DNA from: Bin55 sp009840545
GTDB lineage: Bacteria; Pseudomonadota; Gammaproteobacteria; Pseudomonadales; Azotimanducaceae
Assembly (NCBI GenBank): GCA_965208815.1
Contig: OZ242357.1
Location: forward strand, 2,542,001-2,606,000
Direction of reading: 5' to 3'
DNA length: 64,000 nt
Shown here: positions 23,479 to 33,358 of the stretch, piece after piece
How positions within the stretch are numbered: the first letter of the stretch is position 1
Layout: every line of letters starts with the position of its first letter
Notes under the pieces: model-generated
Databases searched by the model: none
The model's input: the letters and a program-made list of their open reading frames with translations, nothing else
Told to the model about the DNA's origin: nothing
Translations under genes and position numbers: made by a program

Positions 23479-24858
23479 CTAGTTTGCGGCTACGGTCATG
23501 GACTCCACCAATAGAGAACCCGTCCGGATACTGTTACGTAGATCTACATCGTCTCCAAATGCGACTAGTCGCATAAACATGTCGTCCAACTTTCCTGCGA
23601 TGGTGAGTTCATCTACGGCGTGGGCAAATTCTCCGTCCACAATCCAATAGCCTGCCGCTCCTCTCGAGTAGTCTCCCGTGACAATATTTACGCCTTGACC
23701 CATCAACGATTGCACAAGTAGCCCGGTGCCCATTTGCTTAAGAATGTCTTCAATCGGTTGGAGATCCGCTTCCACGGTTAGATTGCACACACCTGAGGCA
23801 TTGCCCGTCGTTGGCATGTCGAGATGCCGACCCGAATAACTACTGAGAACATAGTTGCGCACCACACCGTCTTCAACGAAAGGCTTCTCGGTTGTTGCAA
23901 CTCCTTCCGAGTCATATGATCGACTTCCGAGCGCACCCTTCAAGTGAGGATGTTCTCGCAAAGTCAATGCATCCGTAGCAATTTTCTTGTTCATCGAATC
24001 GAGCAAGTATGACGACTTCAAGTATTGCGCTCTACCTCCAAGACCACTTATTAGGTGTCCAATCACACCACTTGCTATTCCGCGATCGAAGAGCACGGGA
24101 TACTCGCCAGTTGGTATTGGGCGGGGATCCAATTTCTTCAATGCTCGGTTGGCCGCAGTCTCCCCGACGCTAGTGGGAGAATCTAGTTCGGCTGCGTTTC
24201 GACTCGTCGAATACCAGTAGTCGCGCTGCATTCCGTCGCTGTCTTTCGCAATCACGTCCGCCAGCATGTTGTATCGGGATTCGCGTTCCGCATGGACAAA
24301 ACCCAAACTATTTCCATATGCCGTGCAAGCCGAGGCAGCGCCAATACGAGAACTGTCGCACTTAAAGATCCTTGAGTCGACGCTCTCCGCCGAGGACTCC
24401 ACAATTAGTGCGTTCTCCTTCGCCTCATCGACATCCATTGGACGAGGATGGTATAGATCCAATTCCGGAAATTCCGTCGCCAATCGATCAGGATCCGCCA
24501 ATCCACTATAAGGATCAGGTTCGGTATATCGAGCGATGTTCACGGCAGCTTCCACCGATTCGCGAATAGAGTCGTCGCTGATGTCAGTGGTTGAGGAGCT
24601 GCCTTTTTTGTTTCCAAGATATACGGTGATTCCAAATCCGCGGTCCCGACTAAACTCGACGGTCTCTAGGTCGCCCGAACGAACGACAACGGACAAGCCA
24701 ATGTCGTCTCCCGCGGCTACTTCTGCAGCCGTAGCTCCTTGTCGCTTAGCTTCGGCAAGGATTCTCTCTACAAAACCCTTGAGCGACTCTTCATCTTGTC
24801 TCGTATGTGGTTCTTGAAAGTCCACGCCAGACTGAATTTCCCCCTTCGTCGTATTCAC
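23479..24858 (-). CDS. pmbA: Metalloprotease PmbA/TldE
   Basis: 459-residue partner of TldD. The C-terminal domain has conserved blocks GRAQYLKSSYLLDSMNKKIA, LPTTGNASGVCNLTVE-like MPTTGNASGVCN, and GVNIVTGDYSRGAAGYWIVDG. TldD/TldE together form a metalloprotease that degrades unfolded peptides and, in E. coli, matures microcin B17 and processes CcdA. TldE lacks its own HExxxH, as expected. The GTG start at 24858 overlaps the tldD stop (GTGA). Confidence 0.95.
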   Translation of the reverse strand: MNTTKGEIQSGVDFQEPHTRQDEESLKGFVERILAEAKRQGATAAEVAAGDDIGLSVVVRSGDLETVEFSRDRGFGITVYLGNKKGSSSTTDISDDSIRESVEAAVNIARYTEPDPYSGLADPDRLATEFPELDLYHPRPMDVDEAKENALIVESSAESVDSRIFKCDSSRIGAASACTAYGNSLGFVHAERESRYNMLADVIAKDSDGMQRDYWYSTSRNAAELDSPTSVGETAANRALKKLDPRPIPTGEYPVLFDRGIASGVIGHLISGLGGRAQYLKSSYLLDSMNKKIATDALTLREHPHLKGALGSRSYDSEGVATTEKPFVEDGVVRNYVLSSYSGRHLDMPTTGNASGVCNLTVEADLQPIEDILKQMGTGLLVQSLMGQGVNIVTGDYSRGAAGYWIVDGEFAHAVDELTIAGKLDDMFMRLVAFGDDVDLRNSIRTGSLLVESMTVAAN

Positions 24859-26300
24859 GTCGAAGTTCCTCCTACAGTGATTTCGTCAACTTTCAGTGTG
24901 GGTTGACCCACTCCGACCGGAACTCCTTGTCCTTCCTTACCACAAACACCAACTCCGCGATCCAACTCAAGATCATTTCCTACCATTGATACCCGAGTCA
25001 TGATTTCAGGACCATTGCCAATAAGAGTTGCACCGCGAATTGGTGAGGATTTCCTGCCGTTTTCGATCAAATACGCTTCCGTCGCGGAAAACACAAACTG
25101 CCCAGATGTGATATCGACCTGTCCCCCTCCAAACGCGACTGCGTAGACACCAAAATCCACGCTCTTAATGATTTCTTCCGGATCGCTCTCTCCTGCCAAC
25201 ATGAATGTATTAGTCATACGAGGCATGGGTTGATGAGCATAGGATTCTCGACGTCCGTTGCCGGTGCTCGAAGTTCCCATCAGTGCGGAATTGAGCTTAT
25301 CGTGCATGTAGCCCTTGAGCACTCCGTCTTCGATCAGAACGGTCTTCTGCCCGGGAGTGCCCTCGTCGTCCATCGACAAAGAACCGCGTCGATTGGGTAT
25401 CGTCGCGTCGTCAACGATGGTGCACAATGGAGATGCCACTTGTTGACCAATTCGGTTGGAGAATGCGGACGTTCCCTTGCGATTGAAGTCGCCCTCCAAT
25501 CCATGACCAACGGCTTCGTGCAACAGAACACCGGGCCATCCCGGTCCTAGAACTACCTGCAAGGGACCAGCTGGTGCATCGATGGCATCCAGATTCACCA
25601 ACGCTTGGCGTACAGCCTCGCGAGCGAAGTCCTCGGCATTTTCGCCTTCAAAGAGCCACTTTAGGTCGTGTCGACCACCCCCGCCGGACATTCCTTGCTC
25701 GCGACGGCCATTCTGTTCTGCGATCACAGACACACTAAACCGTACTAGCGGGCGAACATCGCCGTTGCTAATTCCGTCACTTGAATAGATAAAGACTGAT
25801 TCATGCGTCGCCGCAATTCGAACGGAGACTTCCTTAACCCTCGGATCCAAGCTACGAGCGAAGCGGTCAATCCGTGACAGCAAAGCCACTTTGTCGTCTT
25901 GTGAAACAGAAGTTATGGGATCCGAAGTTCCATAGAACATCGGTACATCTCTGGTCGCTTCGACATGAGCGACCTTACCGCTACCTTGTCTTGCAATTGA
26001 CTTTGCTGCGCTTGTGGTTTGCTCGAGAACTTCAGGGCGTATGTCGTCGGCATATGCAAACCCGCTCTTCTCGCCGCTAATGGCTCGCGCACCGACGCCT
26101 CTGGATACTGAAAAGCCGGCATCTTTGACCATGCCTTCCTCAAGCGCCCAGGATTCGTTGCGGAAACTCTGAAAGTACAGTTCTCCGCGATCGACTTGAC
26201 GCGACATCATTCGCCCCATCAAGTCTTCCAGCTTGCTGTCCGTAATGTCGCTGGCATCCAACAATTGATTCTTCGGATTTGCCATTTGAGTGTCACTCAT
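24855..26300 (-). CDS. tldD: Metalloprotease TldD
   Basis: 481-residue catalytic subunit of the TldD/TldE protease. The zinc site HEAVGHGLEGD (HExxxH) lies near residue 260, followed by the family strings RKGTSAFSNRIGQQVASP and MDDEGTPGQKTVLIEDG. C-terminal INTFMLAGESDPEEII-type and GGQVDITSGQFVFSA segments match TldD. It is followed directly by pmbA and preceded by yhdP with an 8-bp overlap, so the three are one transcription unit. This neighbour pattern is standard in gammaproteobacteria. Confidence 0.96.
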   Translation of the reverse strand: MSDTQMANPKNQLLDASDITDSKLEDLMGRMMSRQVDRGELYFQSFRNESWALEEGMVKDAGFSVSRGVGARAISGEKSGFAYADDIRPEVLEQTTSAAKSIARQGSGKVAHVEATRDVPMFYGTSDPITSVSQDDKVALLSRIDRFARSLDPRVKEVSVRIAATHESVFIYSSDGISNGDVRPLVRFSVSVIAEQNGRREQGMSGGGGRHDLKWLFEGENAEDFAREAVRQALVNLDAIDAPAGPLQVVLGPGWPGVLLHEAVGHGLEGDFNRKGTSAFSNRIGQQVASPLCTIVDDATIPNRRGSLSMDDEGTPGQKTVLIEDGVLKGYMHDKLNSALMGTSSTGNGRRESYAHQPMPRMTNTFMLAGESDPEEIIKSVDFGVYAVAFGGGQVDITSGQFVFSATEAYLIENGRKSSPIRGATLIGNGPEIMTRVSMVGNDLELDRGVGVCGKEGQGVPVGVGQPTLKVDEITVGGTST

Positions 26301-29300
26301 TGTTTTCCTCTCCTTCTACAACTTCTCCGTTTTCCTGGTTGTCTTCGTTCTCGCTATTCAAGTTGTCTCGAAACAAGCCCACGAACTGAATATTGGGATC
26401 ATCCAATGATCCCGTCACACGATACTTCATGCTTGCCATTCGATCCAATTGTCCTTCAAATATCTTCTTACCTACTAATGCGCTGATGACTGCAACAGGA
26501 TTTGCTGTGGCAATTCCAACCCACCAAGGCAAGCTACTCGATAGCGGCAAGGTTACTACAACCTCTATAGCAAGTGAGTCGTTGTTCAAGTCCATGGTTC
26601 CCGCAAGAAGAATGTCTGACCCGGTCGTCTTAATGTGCAATGGCTCGTCAATACGCAAGATCCCGTCTTCAGTTTGAACGTCAAACAGAATGCGAGTGAA
26701 ACTTGTCCCCTCACGAAACACGTCCTTGAAATCCAGCTGCAGCCGTTGCAGTACTACTGCAAAATTCAGTAGTCCAGCGATCCGTAGCGCTCCGCCTCCT
26801 GCATTGACGTCCAGGAATCTCCCTTCGTCCAGATCTCCTTTTAGCGATCCGGTCGTGTCATAAAGTTCAAACATAAGAGGAGACCCTGGCCATTTGAGGT
26901 CCACCTCCGCAGTGAGCGCTTTGCTTTCGACGTTAGGGTCGTAATCCCATTGTGGCAAGACATCATGAAGCTCATCGGTTCGAACTGTTCCTTCAAATCT
27001 TGTAGTGTTGTCTACAGAGTTCCATGTAATCCCGCCTGTTTCACTTCCTTCAATCCGAAGCCCCCTAACACTGCCATTGAGTTCCGAGACTCTCAACTCT
27101 TTCTCGTGAATATCGATGAACATGCTCCACGACCCGAAGCTGGCCTGTTGTTGCTCTTGGTCGACCAGCACAATGTCTTCGATTCTTAAGTTCATTGTTG
27201 GGATCCAATTCAAAATTTCTGGAGAAAACGGATCGCTCGTTCTGGATTCTTGCGCTTCTAGTTGGATTCGCTCTACTTCCACAAGAATCGGTTCTTGCCC
27301 TGACTTCGTCACGCTACCTTCCAATTCGTTGGACTTGACGGTTAGGTCAATCTCGGTTTCCGAATAGATTCCGTCCACTAATACGTCTGAAAACGTGAGA
27401 TCCTGCACTTCCACTCGATCTACCGTTAGTTCTTTCAGATTGACTTGCGCTGGCAAATTCAGCTCGTTTTCCCCACCAGGGGAGCTGAACCTAAACGATT
27501 CTAAGTTACCCGAAACAAGCAGTCCGACATCTTCTGGACCGTATTCCATAGGTGGTACATTCAATCCAACGCTTCCGTGCAAGCCACCATCCCCGCGCAT
27601 ACTAAACACGGAGGAAATCGCGCCAGACTCGAAGTGTACAAGTGGGACGTCTTGGAGTTCAATCCGAACGCTGGTAGGCTGTGTTGTTTCTGCTCTCTTG
27701 CCAATCGGTTCGGGTAGTTTGAACTCTATACCGGCCAACGAACTCTCGACGTCGATAATAGAGGTATTCGACCCGTTCATTGAGAGTTCCATGTTCAAAC
27801 GAAAATCAGACTCACCTTCGGCTACATCTTCAATCCATTCGCCTATATACGGAACGAGGTTGGTAGGTGTAAACCGACTTTCTAGTTGAACTCTCAGTTT
27901 GGAGTCGTTGGCGGAAGAGTTCGAACTAATCTCGATTGATCCTGCATTTCCAAAAAACGATCCCTCCAAATCACGACTTGATACATTGAACGGCGACGAG
28001 TACAGAATGCTTCCGGACAGTTGTGCGATGTCGATGCTCGGCGAGTCCAAGGTCAGTGATGTATCGTCAAACGCCAACCTGACACCGACTAACGGTTGGT
28101 CGTTGTCCCTTCGAAATTGCAAGGTGGCTTCAATGTCCACCTGACCATCTGCGATGACCTGGCTGAGATCCAGTCTGGCCAATTCTGCTAATGGAGTACT
28201 TTGTACATAGTCCAGCAACAGGGTTGCAGGCGCGTCAGCAGCAAAATTTACAAGTACATCGCCATCATCGAGCGAAACGTTGACATCTCCTGAATTCACA
28301 AGTACGCCAGCCGTATGACAGGATTCCAAATCGACGTCGAGAGAGTCTGCTGTCAACAACACTTTTCCTCTCACATCGTCCAAATGAGGCCATTCTTCAT
28401 GGAATTGCGCAACTACTCGATCGAGATTGACTCGCGCCTCAAAAACCGGGGAACTTGGTGGGTCATCTGACTGTTGGACGTTGTGATAGACGGCCGCAAT
28501 ATCACGAAGAACTCCTTGCTCAATGTTGTCTCCCAACCACATCCGAATTGCAGCGTCTGTCCTACGTGGAACAAACTGCTGGAAGTTTGGGACAGCTACC
28601 TCAATAGCCTCCGCGACGAGTCCAATGGATGATCGACCTGTTTTGTAATCGGTAGAGAAACCCAAAACCCCCGAAATCTCTTGTCCATCGTAAGAGGCAC
28701 CGGCAATTGCTATACGGACTCCAATGTGGTTCCTGTTCAATCCAAGAAGCATTGATCCGTCGATGTCCGAAAAAGACCGGGACTGTTCAAACCACTGAGG
28801 AAACTCAACAGCTAAACTCGTTGAGAGCGGCATCAGAAGAAGATCGCGGTTTCGTCCAAAAATCGCTAACTGCGGAATGTCTATACCGGGAATTGCGTTG
28901 TAGGGGTGGGTTTTGAGGTCAATCACAGTGGCTTGTAGAACAAGATCAGTGGAGTCATGCCACAACTGCAAATCTTGTAGTTCACCTTCGATTTGGAGTC
29001 CCGTAATCCATGCGACTCCAGGGTGCGCGGGGTCTCCAAATCCTCTAACCAACGAGACTAGATCCTTTGTATCTATGCGTTCGACCCAAGCGTGACTCAA
29101 TCGAGGAGAACCATGGCTTGTAAAGTTCAAGCTGGAAAGTTCTGTGCCCTCTGCGCCACTGGTGAACGAAGCATCTTCTAGAACACCATGAATTTCATCC
29201 TTGATCAAATTCAAAACGAGATTGCCTCTTAGTGAGGCCGAAGATGAAGGCTGATTTCCCGTTTGAATCTCGATGTCACAAAAACCTTTTCCAAGTCCGT

Positions 29301-30024
29301 TTCGCAACCTGACATCAAGATTTCCGTTCAACTCCAAGTCTTGAACGTAGGGAGCATTCCAAGCTCGAGGAACAAACTCAAACTGATGTGCCCCTACATG
29401 TAACGTCTCGATCGTGTCGGAAAACAAAAATGATGTCTTTCGATTGGAATAGTGAAGAACTAAACCGCAGTCTTCACAAGATCCCTCGGTCTTTAAGTCG
29501 ATTCGAACATTCTTCTGTGCTCCCACTGTTTGGGACTGCACCCTACCATCAATGGTTTGAGTAGAGCCGTGTGCCGATGTGGTAGTTGTAAAGCTGAAAT
29601 CAAGGTTTCGCGAATCAAGAAGAACGTTAAAGGCACCTAGACCTGCCACCACTGAATCGGGATTAGAGGTGGGGAGTTCGTGTTCTCCGAAGTTCAGCTC
29701 AAGCTGAACATGGGATGCCGACAAGTTTGAAAGCGAGAACTGATTTCTCCACAACGAAAGAATGACATCGAGCTCGAGCTCTACGTCTTGGGCCAAGAGA
29801 CCCGCTGCTTCGACCTTGTCGAAGGTAATAACTGGGTTGAGTCCTGACCAACGAATCCCAATGCCTTCAACACTCAATCCGTGTGCTACGAGATATTCAT
29901 TGATCCCCTCATCATGGATTGGTACATACCAAGCGAGGATTCGTCCCAAGACACACATCAATGCAAACACAGCCGTTAATGTTGTAACCGTGAGAAAAAA
30001 CACGCTGCGAAGACTAAATTTCAA
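26293..30024 (-). CDS. yhdP: YhdP family AsmA-like phospholipid transport protein
   Basis: 1,243-residue protein of the YhdP/AsmA-like group. One N-terminal membrane anchor (about 7-33) is followed by a long repetitive beta-strand region, predicted to form a hydrophobic groove spanning the periplasm. The C-terminal LPLSSSLPWWVGIATANPVA-type segment and closing acidic tail (EDNQENGEVVEGEENNE) are visible. YhdP, with TamB and YdbH, moves phospholipids toward the outer membrane. Position between mreBCD and tldD matches E. coli, except that maf and rng, which usually lie in this gap, are missing. Confidence 0.92.
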   Translation of the reverse strand: MKFSLRSVFFLTVTTLTAVFALMCVLGRILAWYVPIHDEGINEYLVAHGLSVEGIGIRWSGLNPVITFDKVEAAGLLAQDVELELDVILSLWRNQFSLSNLSASHVQLELNFGEHELPTSNPDSVVAGLGAFNVLLDSRNLDFSFTTTTSAHGSTQTIDGRVQSQTVGAQKNVRIDLKTEGSCEDCGLVLHYSNRKTSFLFSDTIETLHVGAHQFEFVPRAWNAPYVQDLELNGNLDVRLRNGLGKGFCDIEIQTGNQPSSSASLRGNLVLNLIKDEIHGVLEDASFTSGAEGTELSSLNFTSHGSPRLSHAWVERIDTKDLVSLVRGFGDPAHPGVAWITGLQIEGELQDLQLWHDSTDLVLQATVIDLKTHPYNAIPGIDIPQLAIFGRNRDLLLMPLSTSLAVEFPQWFEQSRSFSDIDGSMLLGLNRNHIGVRIAIAGASYDGQEISGVLGFSTDYKTGRSSIGLVAEAIEVAVPNFQQFVPRRTDAAIRMWLGDNIEQGVLRDIAAVYHNVQQSDDPPSSPVFEARVNLDRVVAQFHEEWPHLDDVRGKVLLTADSLDVDLESCHTAGVLVNSGDVNVSLDDGDVLVNFAADAPATLLLDYVQSTPLAELARLDLSQVIADGQVDIEATLQFRRDNDQPLVGVRLAFDDTSLTLDSPSIDIAQLSGSILYSSPFNVSSRDLEGSFFGNAGSIEISSNSSANDSKLRVQLESRFTPTNLVPYIGEWIEDVAEGESDFRLNMELSMNGSNTSIIDVESSLAGIEFKLPEPIGKRAETTQPTSVRIELQDVPLVHFESGAISSVFSMRGDGGLHGSVGLNVPPMEYGPEDVGLLVSGNLESFRFSSPGGENELNLPAQVNLKELTVDRVEVQDLTFSDVLVDGIYSETEIDLTVKSNELEGSVTKSGQEPILVEVERIQLEAQESRTSDPFSPEILNWIPTMNLRIEDIVLVDQEQQQASFGSWSMFIDIHEKELRVSELNGSVRGLRIEGSETGGITWNSVDNTTRFEGTVRTDELHDVLPQWDYDPNVESKALTAEVDLKWPGSPLMFELYDTTGSLKGDLDEGRFLDVNAGGGALRIAGLLNFAVVLQRLQLDFKDVFREGTSFTRILFDVQTEDGILRIDEPLHIKTTGSDILLAGTMDLNNDSLAIEVVVTLPLSSSLPWWVGIATANPVAVISALVGKKIFEGQLDRMASMKYRVTGSLDDPNIQFVGLFRDNLNSENEDNQENGEVVEGEENNE

Positions 30025-30135
30025 AACTCTCCTCGACGGCTCGGTTCGATGTCCTGAACGATGGGATCCTTGCTCGTCAAGTGACCCTTACACTTGACCC
30101 AAGACAAGAGACAGGGACTCAATGAATAGACCTGC

Positions 30136-30648
30136 TTATGAGAAAGAGACGTCTGTGTCTTCGACGTAAATCCATCTGTCGAGAATGACCGCGACAACGA
30201 ACCAAAAAGCCAGTGACGCAACAATCGACCACGGCATCAAAACGATCAAACCTTGCACGGGATACTCCACAAACTGCATGACTATTAGACGCACAATCTC
30301 GGCAAATATCACCACACCAAGTAGACCTAAAAGCTGATAGCCAACAATTGGTCGATTCGAACGACGTGGTAGGTTTAGTCCGACCAGCACGACCACACAC
30401 AAGATTAAGCCGTTCAATCCGAACGGTTCCGCGTACAGAACATCAAACAGAAATCCAAACAACCAGGCCACCAATACCGAAAAATTCGTAGGCAAATTGG
30501 TAGCCCAGTAGTAGCAAACTAACAACGCGAAGTTTGGTGTGAAATAGGTCAAGACATCAGGCGCGAAGTGAGGTAGATCAACCATCGTCAAAACCAGCGC
30601 AACGACGAGCGAAATTGAGAATCCGACGTTATTCCTCGGCAACTTCAC
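30136..30648 (-). CDS. mreD: Rod shape-determining protein MreD
   Basis: About 170 residues with five or so hydrophobic segments, consistent with MreD. Recognised features are LPHFAPDVLTYFTPNFALLVCYYW, split in two, and FDVLYAEPFGLNGLILCVVV. It completes the inner-membrane part of the rod complex with MreB and MreC. The start is chosen as GTG 30648 because GGAG sits six bases upstream. A GTG at 30660 and an ATG at 30720 are less likely, since they overlap mreC more. It overlaps the mreC end by 20 bp. Confidence 0.9.
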   Translation of the reverse strand: MKLPRNNVGFSISLVVALVLTMVDLPHFAPDVLTYFTPNFALLVCYYWATNLPTNFSVLVAWLFGFLFDVLYAEPFGLNGLILCVVVLVGLNLPRRSNRPIVGYQLLGLLGVVIFAEIVRLIVMQFVEYPVQGLIVLMPWSIVASLAFWFVVAVILDRWIYVEDTDVSFS

Positions 30649-31474
30649 TAGTTGCTCCACCCACGACAACTTGCAGCCAAGTGCGACGATGCATCGCAGC
30701 AAGTGGCTCCACGAGAACACGCATTTCTACACCAGATGCTTCGGGTTCTATCGAGGTCACAACGCCTACGGGATACCCGCGCGGATAGACACCACCTAAG
30801 CCTGATGCAACAAGCAGGTCACCATTCTCGATGTCAGCAGTTACTTCTGCGTGTTCCAAGACAAGCTTCGACGAGTTCCCTACCCCCGTGATTACGGCAT
30901 GAGTACCTGATCGTTCTACAAGAACTGGAACTGCAAGCCTGCGATCTGTTATGAGAATCACTCGGCTGGTAGACGGCAATGATTCAACCACTTGGCCATA
31001 AATTCCGGTACTGTCCAAAACAGCCATACCGTCCTGCACACCATGCGTCCTACCGCGATTAATCAATATTTCATTCCGATCTGGCACAGCTATGAGTGCA
31101 CTCAATTCAGCGGTCACTAGAGTCAGGTGTGGGCTGCGCTGCACTAGTGCTAACGCGTGCCTTAATTCCGAATTCTCTCTAGCTAAGGTGTCATAGCGAC
31201 GATTCTTGACTACAGCATCCTGGTACTCACGTTCTCGTTCCCGCTGCAAGTCCAAGAGTTCTTGGCGGTCTTGGATGTACGAGGACGAGTACGACATCCA
31301 ACGTCCCGGCGCATTTACGCCACCATAGACACCGTTAGTTACCCAAGTCATCAATTGTCGAGGCACGCCAAGAAACTGCCCGCTCAGGTCCATCACTACC
31401 AACGCGATGGATACGAGGATGAGCAAGACAAAGGTTGTTGGCGTACTAAAACGCTTTCTCGCGTCTGTGGCCAA
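30629..31474 (-). CDS. mreC: Rod shape-determining protein MreC
   Basis: 281-residue periplasmic protein with an N-terminal transmembrane anchor (TFVLLILVSIALVVMDLSG), a coiled-coil segment (about 70-110, LLDLQREREREYQD and following), and two beta-barrel domains. Blocks such as NRGRTHGVQDGMAVLDSTGIYGQVV, split mid-way, and RVILITDRRLAVPVLVERSGTHAVI, likewise, are diagnostic. MreC links the MreB filament to penicillin-binding proteins for lateral wall growth. It follows mreB by 99 bp and overlaps mreD. Confidence 0.95.
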   Translation of the reverse strand: MATDARKRFSTPTTFVLLILVSIALVVMDLSGQFLGVPRQLMTWVTNGVYGGVNAPGRWMSYSSSYIQDRQELLDLQREREREYQDAVVKNRRYDTLARENSELRHALALVQRSPHLTLVTAELSALIAVPDRNEILINRGRTHGVQDGMAVLDSTGIYGQVVESLPSTSRVILITDRRLAVPVLVERSGTHAVITGVGNSSKLVLEHAEVTADIENGDLLVASGLGGVYPRGYPVGVVTSIEPEASGVEMRVLVEPLAAMHRRTWLQVVVGGATSEVAEE

Positions 31475-31573
31475 TCTAGATCACACGGTTAGGTGAGTTC
31501 TTTGTGCTCAGAGGCTGCAGCACTCATTGGTCAAGTTGTGGTCTACCAATTTGCAAAAAAGCTGGAGCTCACA

Positions 31574-32599
31574 TCACGCGTTGAGCGTGAGTAGTTCCAT
31601 GTGGTCTGAGTCTAAGATCTTGCCGCATCCCTCCGCGACACAAGTGAGCGGCTTTTCAGCCACCATTACGGGCAACCCAGTCTCTTGTTGCAACAGTTCA
31701 TCAAGACCATGAAGGAGAGCTCCACCTCCAGTCAGCATGATTCCACTTTCCGCAATGTCGGCGGAAAGTTCCGGAGGGCATCGTTGCAATGCCGCACGGA
31801 CTGCTTCCATGACCTGCTGCGTTGCAACGTGCAGAGCTTCAATCATGTGATCACTGTTGAGCACGAATCTACGAGGAACTCCCGCTGACAAGTGATGACC
31901 CGTCACTGTCATTTCCTTTACTTCATTTACAGAAATGGCAGTTCCAATTTTCTTCTTGATTAGTTCTGCGGTGGATTCACCAATTACACATCCTTCTTTC
32001 TGGCGAACATAAAGCATCACAGCATTATCAAATTCATCGCCACCGACACGAATGCTCTCAGATACAACCACGCCGCCCAAGGCCATGATTGCAATATCCG
32101 TAGTTCCTCCCCCTATATCGACGACCATCGAGCCTCTTGCGTCTTGGATGTTCAGATTCGCGCCGACGGCGGCAGCCAATGGCTCTTCGATGAGAAACAC
32201 CTCTCGTGCGCCGGCGGAGTCGACCGAGTCGCGAATCGCTCGTTGTTCAACCTGTGTCGACCTACATGGAATACACACTAGAACTCGTGGACTGCCAGCA
32301 AAAAATTTCCCGCCAATCGCCCGGTCGATAAAGTAGCGAAGCATCTTACTTGTTACAGTGAAATCCGCGATTTGACCATCCTTCATGGGACGAATTACGT
32401 CAATTTCCTTCGGAGTTTTGCCCAGCATCGACTTAGCGTTAGTGCCCACAGCAGCAACTTGCCTGTCGCCTGGACGAATAGCCACAACTGAGGGCTCGTT
32501 TAGGACAATGCCTTGGTTCTTAATAAAGATCAAGGTGTTCGCTGTGCCCAAGTCGATGGACATGTCCGGGGAAAAGAGGCCGCGTATTGCTCTCAACAT
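31574..32599 (-). CDS. mreB: Rod shape-determining actin homologue MreB
   Basis: 341-residue bacterial actin. Phosphate-1 motif IDLGTANTLIF lies near residue 17, phosphate-2 motif VVDIGGGTTDIAIMAL near 165, and the adenosine motif GIMLTGGGALLHGLD near 290. It forms filaments that guide cell-wall synthesis. It is the first gene of the minus-strand mreBCD-yhdP-tldD-pmbA string. The -10-like box lies 43 bp ahead of its start. Confidence 0.98.
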   Translation of the reverse strand: MLRAIRGLFSPDMSIDLGTANTLIFIKNQGIVLNEPSVVAIRPGDRQVAAVGTNAKSMLGKTPKEIDVIRPMKDGQIADFTVTSKMLRYFIDRAIGGKFFAGSPRVLVCIPCRSTQVEQRAIRDSVDSAGAREVFLIEEPLAAAVGANLNIQDARGSMVVDIGGGTTDIAIMALGGVVVSESIRVGGDEFDNAVMLYVRQKEGCVIGESTAELIKKKIGTAISVNEVKEMTVTGHHLSAGVPRRFVLNSDHMIEALHVATQQVMEAVRAALQRCPPELSADIAESGIMLTGGGALLHGLDELLQQETGLPVMVAEKPLTCVAEGCGKILDSDHMELLTLNA

Positions 32600-33073
32600 C
32601 TACATGTCTCTTAAATGTAAGGGAATTCCAAGTATCGACGGATTGTAGCACTACAACTGTGAGCTTGCAGCAATTCCAATCAAATCGGGATCACTACTGA
32701 ATATACCGCTTAACTCGCCCCCTCTTGAGAGGAACTTTCGGTTAAGACCGAAGAAAGTGTATAAGCAAATAACCATGTGTTCAAGAGCTAGGGAGCGTTC
32801 CTGTTATTGTGGAGCAAAGAGAGAAAATTCTGCAACTCGTCGTTTTCAGGCTTTATTCGAGTGTACAAATCACTATTGAAACGGAAGGTGCTCTCAATAC
32901 GTGCGCCATAGCACGAGAAATACACTCAAAGAATAGAATACGCGCACTCGAAACGCGGTTGTCAACTGTGTGTTGTTCGCCAGTTCACAGGCAGCATACA
33001 CTGCAAGTGAGGCATCGCGAACCAGATAGAGTAACGAGACTATCATCCAGTTTTCCCCTATAGTTTGTACACC
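32600..33073. other. Divergent mreB / gatC intergenic region
   Basis: 474 bp between two divergent operons. A frame open from GTG 32809 to 33063 runs into the gatC start but has no recognisable protein character. The region should hold promoters for both operons. I see no RNA gene. Confidence 0.5.
32642..32647 (-). promoter_or_regulatory. Candidate -10 box of mreB
   Basis: On the minus strand TACAAT (5 of 6 to TATAAT) lies 43 bp upstream of the mreB ATG. No good -35 sits at 16-18 bp, so only the -10 is supported. Confidence 0.3.
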
Positions 33074-33358
33074 ATGGACGACGCAACACTCGCAAGACTT
33101 GGACACCTGAGTCGAATTCTCTTGAAAGACGAGGAACGGGCCGCTTTGCTTCAAGATTTACGCACTATATTGCGATTCGTCGACGAAATAAAGTCCGTGC
33201 CAACGAAAGACGTGGAGCCGTTAGCACATCCTCTCGATACTGTACAAGCCTTGCGCAATGACTCTGCAATCGATGACATAGAACGAGACAAGTACCAACA
33301 AGTCGCGTCACAGACCGTGGATGGGTTCTACGTCGTCCCCAAAGTCATCGACTCCTAA
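33074..33358 (+). CDS. gatC: Asp-tRNA(Asn)/Glu-tRNA(Gln) amidotransferase subunit GatC
   Basis: 94-residue GatC, starting at ATG 33074 (MDDATLARLGHLSRI). Conserved helix and tail motifs are DLRTILRFVDEIKSV, DVEPLAHPLDTV and DGFYVVPKVID. It clamps GatA to GatB so that ammonia released in GatA reaches mischarged tRNA on GatB. Its stop overlaps the gatA start by one base. An in-frame TTG three codons upstream is an alternative start. Confidence 0.95.
   Translation: MDDATLARLGHLSRILLKDEERAALLQDLRTILRFVDEIKSVPTKDVEPLAHPLDTVQALRNDSAIDDIERDKYQQVASQTVDGFYVVPKVIDS

Noticed and set aside
32809..33063. GTG-initiated 84-codon frame before gatC
   Set aside because: Composition is not protein-like and the spacing to a GGGAG is too long; more likely promoter and leader DNA.
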